Below are positions 5,742-9,472 of a stretch of DNA of 9,472 nucleotides, in pieces. The DNA is from a bacterium (GTDB lineage: Bacteria; Actinomycetota; Acidimicrobiia; Acidimicrobiales; Bin134). The notes beneath the pieces are model-generated. The model saw nothing but the letters and a program-made list of their open reading frames with translations. It made no database searches and was not told the origin of the DNA. The first letter of the stretch is position 1; every line of letters starts with the position of its first letter. The DNA lies in NCBI GenBank assembly GCA_028820035.1, contig JAPPKI010000138.1, forward strand, positions 1-9,472, read 5' to 3'. The position numbers and the translations under genes were made by a program.

Positions 5742-8099
5742 TCAGCCGCGGAGGGTGGCGTTGTGGGCGGCGGTGACGGCGTCGATGCAGGATTGGCGGG
5801 CGGCTGCGACTTCGGCGTCGTTGAGGGTGCGGTCGGCGGCTTCGAAGCGGAGGGCATAGGCCAGGCTTCGACGGCCTTCGCCAAGCTGCTCGGAGCGGAA
5901 CACGTCAAATAGCGAAACCGAGGCCAATAGCTCGCCTCCGGCTTGGGCGATGGTGGCGGCCACCTCGTCGGCTGAAACCTCGTCGGGGACGGTGAAGGCC
6001 AGGTCAATGTCGCTGGAGGGGTAGCGGCTGGGGGCTCTATACGGCGCCAGCCCCCTATCGGCTTCCAGCAGGGCGCCGAGGTCGACTTCCAGCCAGGCCA
6101 CCCGTTCGTCGATCTCGTAGGCGTCCAGCACCTGGGGGTCGATCTCGCCCAGCGCCCCTACCGGCTGGCCGTCGGCCAGGACTTGGCCAGAACGTCCGGG
6201 ATGCAGGCCGTCCACCGGACCGTTGACCACTCCCGGGTTGGACACGGCTAGATGACGGGCCAAGCGGCGCCACAGCGCGGTGGCTGCGGTGGCCTCCTGG
6301 CCAGCCACTATGACAGCCAGGTGCTCGTGTTCGGCGGGCAGTTCCCCTCCCCCGCCGGGATTTGTCCGGCCGATCTCAAAGAGCGACACCCCAGTGGTGC
6401 GCCGAGCCGCGTTGTAGGCCACGGCCTTGAGCAGCCCAGGGCGCAGCGAGGTGCGCATGATCGACTCCTCGGCCACCAGAGGATTGGTCACAGTGATGCC
6501 GTCGTCGCCCAAGCCAGCTCGGGCCAGATCGCCCGGAGCCAAGAAGGGCAGGGGCATGGCCTCGGTGATCCCCATACCGGTAAACAGTGCCCGGATCCCT
6601 CGGCGGTCTTGCTGTTGGGGGGTGAGCGCTCCGGCCTGCTCGGTCACCGGCACGGTGCGTTTGATGTTGGAAAAGCCGTGGAGCCGGCCCACCTCCTCGA
6701 TCACATCGATCTCAGTGGCAGAGTCGAGCCGCCACGACGGGATGCTCACCTCGAACTCCTGGCCGTCGCCGCCGGTTTCGCAGGCGAACCCGATGGGCTC
6801 CAAAAGGGCGGTCATCTCGTCGGTGCTCAGTTCGGTGCCCAGAATGGAGTTGGCCCGCGGCGTCCGGACTCGAACGGGGCTGGGCTCGGGCCGGTTGCCG
6901 GTCGCATCGATCATGCCCGGACTGGTGGTGGCCCCGAGCGCGGCGGCCAGTTCGACGAAGCGGTCCAAGGCCATGGGGATGATGTCGGGGTCGGCCCCCC
7001 GCTCGAAGCGAGCAGAGGCCTCGCTGCGCAGGCCCAATCGGCGGGCGGTGCGGGCGATGGTCATGGGATCCCACCACGCCGCTTCCAGCAGCACCGAGCG
7101 GGTGTCGGCCGATATCTCGGTGGAAGCCCCGCCCATGACCCCGGCCAGGCCGATGGCCTCGTCGTCGCGGTTCACGATCACCCCGTCGTAAGTGGTCAGA
7201 GTGCGCGCCGTCCCGTCCAAGGTGGTCAACTGCTCGCCCCTATGGGCCATACGCACCCCCAGCTCCCCGCCGGGCACTAGATCGAGGTCGTAGGTGTGGT
7301 TGGGCTGGCCCAGCTCGAACATCACGTAGTTGGACAGGTCGACCACCGCGTTGATGGGCCGTTGCCCCACGGCCAACAGCCGATTGGCCATCCACCGGGG
7401 CGACGGACCAGAGGGCACATTGTCGAGTACCCGCACGCCGAAGCGCCGACAGAAATCGGGGGCGGCGATGCTAACCGCGGCCCGCTCGGCCGCCGGTTGG
7501 CCGACCCCTTCAACCCCGGGGGCAGTCACCGCAAAGGCCACGCCGAGGCGGGCGGCCAGGTCGCGGGCCACCCCCATCACCGACATGGCGTCGGGCCGAT
7601 TGGGGTTCACCTCCAGGTCGAACAGCACATCGGGATGGATGCCCAGCGCCTCGGTGAGGGGTACGCCCAACGAGAGCCCCTGGTCCAGGATCAAGATGCC
7701 CTCGTGGTCGTCGCCCATGCCGATCTCGGCCCCCGAGCACAGCATCCCGTTGCTCCACTCCCCCCGCATCTTGCGGCGGGCGATCTCCATGCCGCCGGGC
7801 ATGGTGGTGCCCACCGTGGCCAGCGGCACCAGGTCGCCCACCGCCATGTTGAAGGCCCCGCAGCACACTTGGAGGGCCTCGCCGTCGCCGGCGTCCACGT
7901 CCACCAGGTGAATGCGGTCGGCGTCGGGATGGGGGCGGGTGGCCAGCACCTCGGCCACCACGATGCCGTCCAAGCCCTGCCCCACATAGGACAGCTCCTC
8001 CACCGCCAGGCCCAGGTCGGACAGCACTTCAGCCAGGTGCTCAGGTTCGCCGTCGATGTCGGGGGCGAACTCCCGCAGCCAGCTCAACAGCACCTTCAT
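5742..8099 (-). CDS. pheT: Phenylalanyl-tRNA synthetase beta subunit
   Basis: 785-residue beta subunit of the alpha2-beta2 enzyme that charges tRNA-Phe. Domains in order: an N-terminal segment (1-38), a tRNA-binding OB-fold domain (about 39-150, with RPHPDADRIHL and the NGMLCSGAEIGM segment), the B3/B4 region (about 205-390) that hydrolyses mischarged Tyr-tRNA in known enzymes (PINAVVDLSNYVMFELGQP, GLAGVMGG), the B5 domain (about 405-480, ending DVIEEVGRLHGF), the inactive synthetase-like core (about 490-690) and a C-terminal FDX-ACB anticodon-binding domain (about 690-785, SRYPSSDIDLAF). Length is normal for actinobacteria (about 780-840). The ATG is the first possible start after an in-frame stop at 8112-8114; GAGG lies about 10 bases upstream. 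It is separated from pheS by 37 bp. The editing pocket differs slightly from the usual consensus (see findings). Confidence 0.97.
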   Translation of the reverse strand: MKVLLSWLREFAPDIDGEPEHLAEVLSDLGLAVEELSYVGQGLDGIVVAEVLATRPHPDADRIHLVDVDAGDGEALQVCCGAFNMAVGDLVPLATVGTTMPGGMEIARRKMRGEWSNGMLCSGAEIGMGDDHEGILILDQGLSLGVPLTEALGIHPDVLFDLEVNPNRPDAMSVMGVARDLAARLGVAFAVTAPGVEGVGQPAAERAAVSIAAPDFCRRFGVRVLDNVPSGPSPRWMANRLLAVGQRPINAVVDLSNYVMFELGQPNHTYDLDLVPGGELGVRMAHRGEQLTTLDGTARTLTTYDGVIVNRDDEAIGLAGVMGGASTEISADTRSVLLEAAWWDPMTIARTARRLGLRSEASARFERGADPDIIPMALDRFVELAAALGATTSPGMIDATGNRPEPSPVRVRTPRANSILGTELSTDEMTALLEPIGFACETGGDGQEFEVSIPSWRLDSATEIDVIEEVGRLHGFSNIKRTVPVTEQAGALTPQQQDRRGIRALFTGMGITEAMPLPFLAPGDLARAGLGDDGITVTNPLVAEESIMRTSLRPGLLKAVAYNAARRTTGVSLFEIGRTNPGGGGELPAEHEHLAVIVAGQEATAATALWRRLARHLAVSNPGVVNGPVDGLHPGRSGQVLADGQPVGALGEIDPQVLDAYEIDERVAWLEVDLGALLEADRGLAPYRAPSRYPSSDIDLAFTVPDEVSADEVAATIAQAGGELLASVSLFDVFRSEQLGEGRRSLAYALRFEAADRTLNDAEVAAARQSCIDAVTAAHNATLRG

Positions 8100-8136
8100 C
8101 TCGCTGCCGCCTCATGAGATGGGGTTCGGAAGGCCA

Positions 8137-9132
8137 CTAGAACTGTCCCAGGAAGCGCATGTCGTTGGTCCACAGCTCGCGCAGGTCGTCGATGCCGAAC
8201 CGGATGAGGGCCAGGCGGTCGATGCCGAAGCCGAAGGCGAATCCCTGCCACTGCTCGGGATCGATGCCGCAAGCCTTGAACACGTTGGGGTGGACCATGC
8301 CGCAGCCCCCGAGCTCCAGCCAGGTGCCGTCGGGGCGCTGGATGTCGAACTCCGCCGATGGCTCGGTGAACGGGAAGTAGGAGGGTCGCAGCCGAGAGGT
8401 GAAGCCCGGCCCGAAGTAGGCGGCGGTGAACGCCTCGATGGTCCCGGCCAGGTCGCCCAGGGTGGTGTCGCGGTCCACCACCAGTCCCTCGATCTGATGG
8501 AACACCGGCATGTGGGTGGCATCGGCGGTGTCCTGTCGGAAGCACCGGCCAGGGGCCACCACATAGATGGGGGGCTCCTGGTTCTCCATCACCCGGGCCT
8601 GCACCGGGGAGGTGTGGGTGCGCAGCAGGGTGGTGCCCGGCTCGCCGTAGTCCACGTACAGGGTGTCGTACATATCCCGGGCCGGGTGCCCGAGGGGGAA
8701 GTTCAGGGCACCGAAGTTGTACCACTCGCTCTCGATCTCAGGACCTTCGGCCACCCGATAGCCCATGCCCACGAACACATCCTCCAGCTCCTGCCAGGTT
8801 TGGGTGATCACGTGGAGATGCCCGCTGGCGGGATGCTCTGTGACCTCGGTGAGGTCGAGTCGTTCAGCGGCCAGCTGCGCGGTCCGGGCCGCGGCCGCCA
8901 ACTCGGCCTCGCGGGCGCTCAGGATTTCGTCGATTGACGCTTTGGCCGCGTTCAAGGCCTGTCCGGCCTGCTTCCGGGCGTCGGGCTCCATATTGCCCAA
9001 AGCCTTGCGAGCCGCCACCAGAGGAGAGCGCTTGCCGGTCAACGCGGTCCGCACCGCGCTCAGTTCATCGAGGGTGGTCGCGGCCGCCGCCTGGCGCTCA
9101 GCCTCGACCACCAATTGTTCTGGCTCAGCCAT
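8137..9132 (-). CDS. pheS: Phenylalanyl-tRNA synthetase alpha subunit
   Basis: 331-residue catalytic alpha subunit of phenylalanyl-tRNA synthetase, a class II enzyme. Residues 1-95 form the N-terminal helical, Ala/Glu/Arg-rich coiled-coil arm that contacts tRNA. The catalytic core shows LGHPARDMYDTLY (147-159), LRTHTSPVQAR (170-180), motif 2 GRCFRQDTADATHMPVFHQIEG (195-216), WLELGGCGMVHPNV (271-284) and motif 3 GFAFGFGIDRLALIRFGI (297-314). The Ala in GFAFG (Ala299) matches the position that sets phenylalanine specificity in E. coli PheS, so the pocket looks standard. The ATG is the first start after an in-frame TAG at 9142-9144; a GGAG lies 4 bases upstream. First gene of a pheST unit and divergent from the amidohydrolase. 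Confidence 0.97.
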   Translation of the reverse strand: MAEPEQLVVEAERQAAAATTLDELSAVRTALTGKRSPLVAARKALGNMEPDARKQAGQALNAAKASIDEILSAREAELAAAARTAQLAAERLDLTEVTEHPASGHLHVITQTWQELEDVFVGMGYRVAEGPEIESEWYNFGALNFPLGHPARDMYDTLYVDYGEPGTTLLRTHTSPVQARVMENQEPPIYVVAPGRCFRQDTADATHMPVFHQIEGLVVDRDTTLGDLAGTIEAFTAAYFGPGFTSRLRPSYFPFTEPSAEFDIQRPDGTWLELGGCGMVHPNVFKACGIDPEQWQGFAFGFGIDRLALIRFGIDDLRELWTNDMRFLGQF

Positions 9133-9180
9133 CGGACTCCACTATGGCAACCCTTGTCCTTCAACACCGCATCAAATGGG

Positions 9181-9216
9181 CTCGGCGCGGTCTGCCAATT
9201 CTCCCTCAGAGCCGAG
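9181..9216. repeat. Inverted repeat in the pheS / amidohydrolase divergent region
   Basis: CTCGGC (9181-9186) and GCCGAG (9211-9216) are perfect 6-bp inverted arms 24 bases apart. On the pheS strand an inner TCTG/CAGA pair could extend the stem, leaving a 12-base loop and a CCGC bulge. It lies 49-84 bases upstream of pheS and 37-72 upstream of the plus-strand gene. It could be an operator or a structured leader; nothing in the sequence decides. The rest of the 120-bp region shows a lone TTGACC on the pheS strand (9231-9226) without a convincing -10 at proper spacing. Confidence 0.4.
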
Positions 9217-9252
9217 TCGGGTTTGGGTCAATTTTCCCCCTAAGGTTCTGGC

Positions 9253-9472
9253 ATGGATTCAGGAGATTTGCTGGTTCGCGGGGGAACGGTGGTGGACGGC
9301 ACCGGCGCTCCCTCCTATGAGGCCGACGTGAGGGTGCGCTCGGGAAAGATCGCCGAAGTGGGCCCGGGACTCCGGCCCGACGGCGAGCCCGAGGTGGATG
9401 CCGGCGGGGCCCTGGTAACACCGGGGTTCATCGAGCCCCACACCCACTACGACGGATCGCTGTGGTGGGACC
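9253..9472 (+). CDS. Amidohydrolase of the N-acyl-D-amino-acid deacylase type, N-terminal fragment (runs off the right edge)
   Basis: The first 73 codons of a gene divergent from pheS. The protein opens with DLLVRGGTVVDGTGAPSYEA (5-24), the short N-terminal beta-sandwich segment of metal-dependent amidohydrolases, then DVRVRSGKIAEVG (25-37) and VTPGFIEPHTHYDGSLWWD (55-73). His63 and His65 form the HxH metal-binding motif at the end of the first barrel strand. The HTHYDG(x)LWWD form is common in proteins annotated as N-acyl-D-amino-acid deacylases or D-aminoacylases, often uncharacterised and abundant in actinobacteria; the true substrate is unknown. The ATG was chosen because the family N-terminus begins within a few residues of it. 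TAAGGT at 9241-9246 is either a weak ribosome site (AAGG, 7 bases) or a TAnnnT -10 element. Nothing links it functionally to pheST or arg. Confidence 0.85.
   Translation, partial: MDSGDLLVRGGTVVDGTGAPSYEADVRVRSGKIAEVGPGLRPDGEPEVDAGGALVTPGFIEPHTHYDGSLWWD

Noticed and set aside
5731..5749. Possible terminator hairpin after pheT (GCGGC, 9-base loop, GCCGC)
   Set aside because: The stem is only 5 bp, overlaps the pheT stop codon, and is not followed by a run of T on the minus strand. Read-through from pheT into argC cannot be excluded.
6252..8117. Two plus-strand open frames (342 and 273 codons) opposite pheT
   Set aside because: Antisense shadows created by codon bias; composition is low-complexity and the minus strand encodes an intact PheT.
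8100..8136. pheS-pheT gap as a possible regulatory region
   Set aside because: Only 37 bases, with a weak ribosome site (GAGG) and no promoter- or terminator-like structure.
9133..9252. T-box riboswitch or Phe-rich leader peptide upstream of pheS
   Set aside because: The region is too short for a T-box, lacks its conserved motifs, and the only short upstream frame (Met-Arg-Cys-stop) has no phenylalanine codons.
1..9472. Mobile element, phage, defence or biosynthetic island
   Set aside because: All genes are conserved core metabolism in a known order, with uniform composition and no transposase, integrase, direct-repeat arrays or tRNA attachment site.

Overview
This window reads as chromosomal DNA from a high-G+C Gram-positive (actinobacterial) genome. 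The evidence is strong G/C bias at third codon positions, long overlapping shadow frames, and the gene order pheS-pheT-argC-argJ-argB-argD-argF-argR-argG, which is the order known from Mycobacterium and relatives. The style of some proteins (ArgJ, PheT, the divergent amidohydrolase) suggests a deep-branching actinobacterium such as an Acidimicrobiia member. That is inference and was not tested.

Layout, read along the minus strand from right to left. The pheS-pheT pair (9132 to 5742) encodes the two subunits of phenylalanyl-tRNA synthetase, separated by 37 bp. A 54-bp gap (5688-5741) follows; it is the only A+T-rich stretch in the window. It holds a good sigma-70-type promoter (TTGAAT, 17 bp, CATAAT) overlaid by one near-perfect and one degenerate ARG box, the operator sequence for ArgR. 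Then comes an arginine biosynthesis operon, argC, argJ, argB, argD, argF, argR, and the first 13 codons of argG, which runs off the left edge. All six junctions inside the operon are 4-base stop/start overlaps (five ATGA, one GTGA), so the seven genes look transcriptionally and translationally coupled.

On the plus strand, starting at 9253, is the beginning of a divergent amidohydrolase of the N-acyl-D-amino-acid deacylase type, cut off by the right edge after 73 codons. The 120 bp between it and pheS contains a 6-bp inverted repeat of unknown role.

How the genes work together: ArgB, ArgC, ArgD and ArgJ turn N-acetylglutamate into ornithine, and ArgJ recycles the acetyl group. ArgF makes citrulline and ArgG (with ArgH, presumably beyond the left edge) completes arginine. 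ArgB carries the C-terminal signature and N-terminal extension expected of arginine-inhibited kinases, giving enzyme-level feedback. ArgR gives gene-level feedback through the argC operator and would control its own synthesis.

No mobile element, CRISPR array, tRNA, rRNA or novel multi-gene system is visible. This is a core-metabolism region; the most notable features are the compact ArgR-controlled, apparently leaderless argC promoter and the unbroken chain of overlaps.
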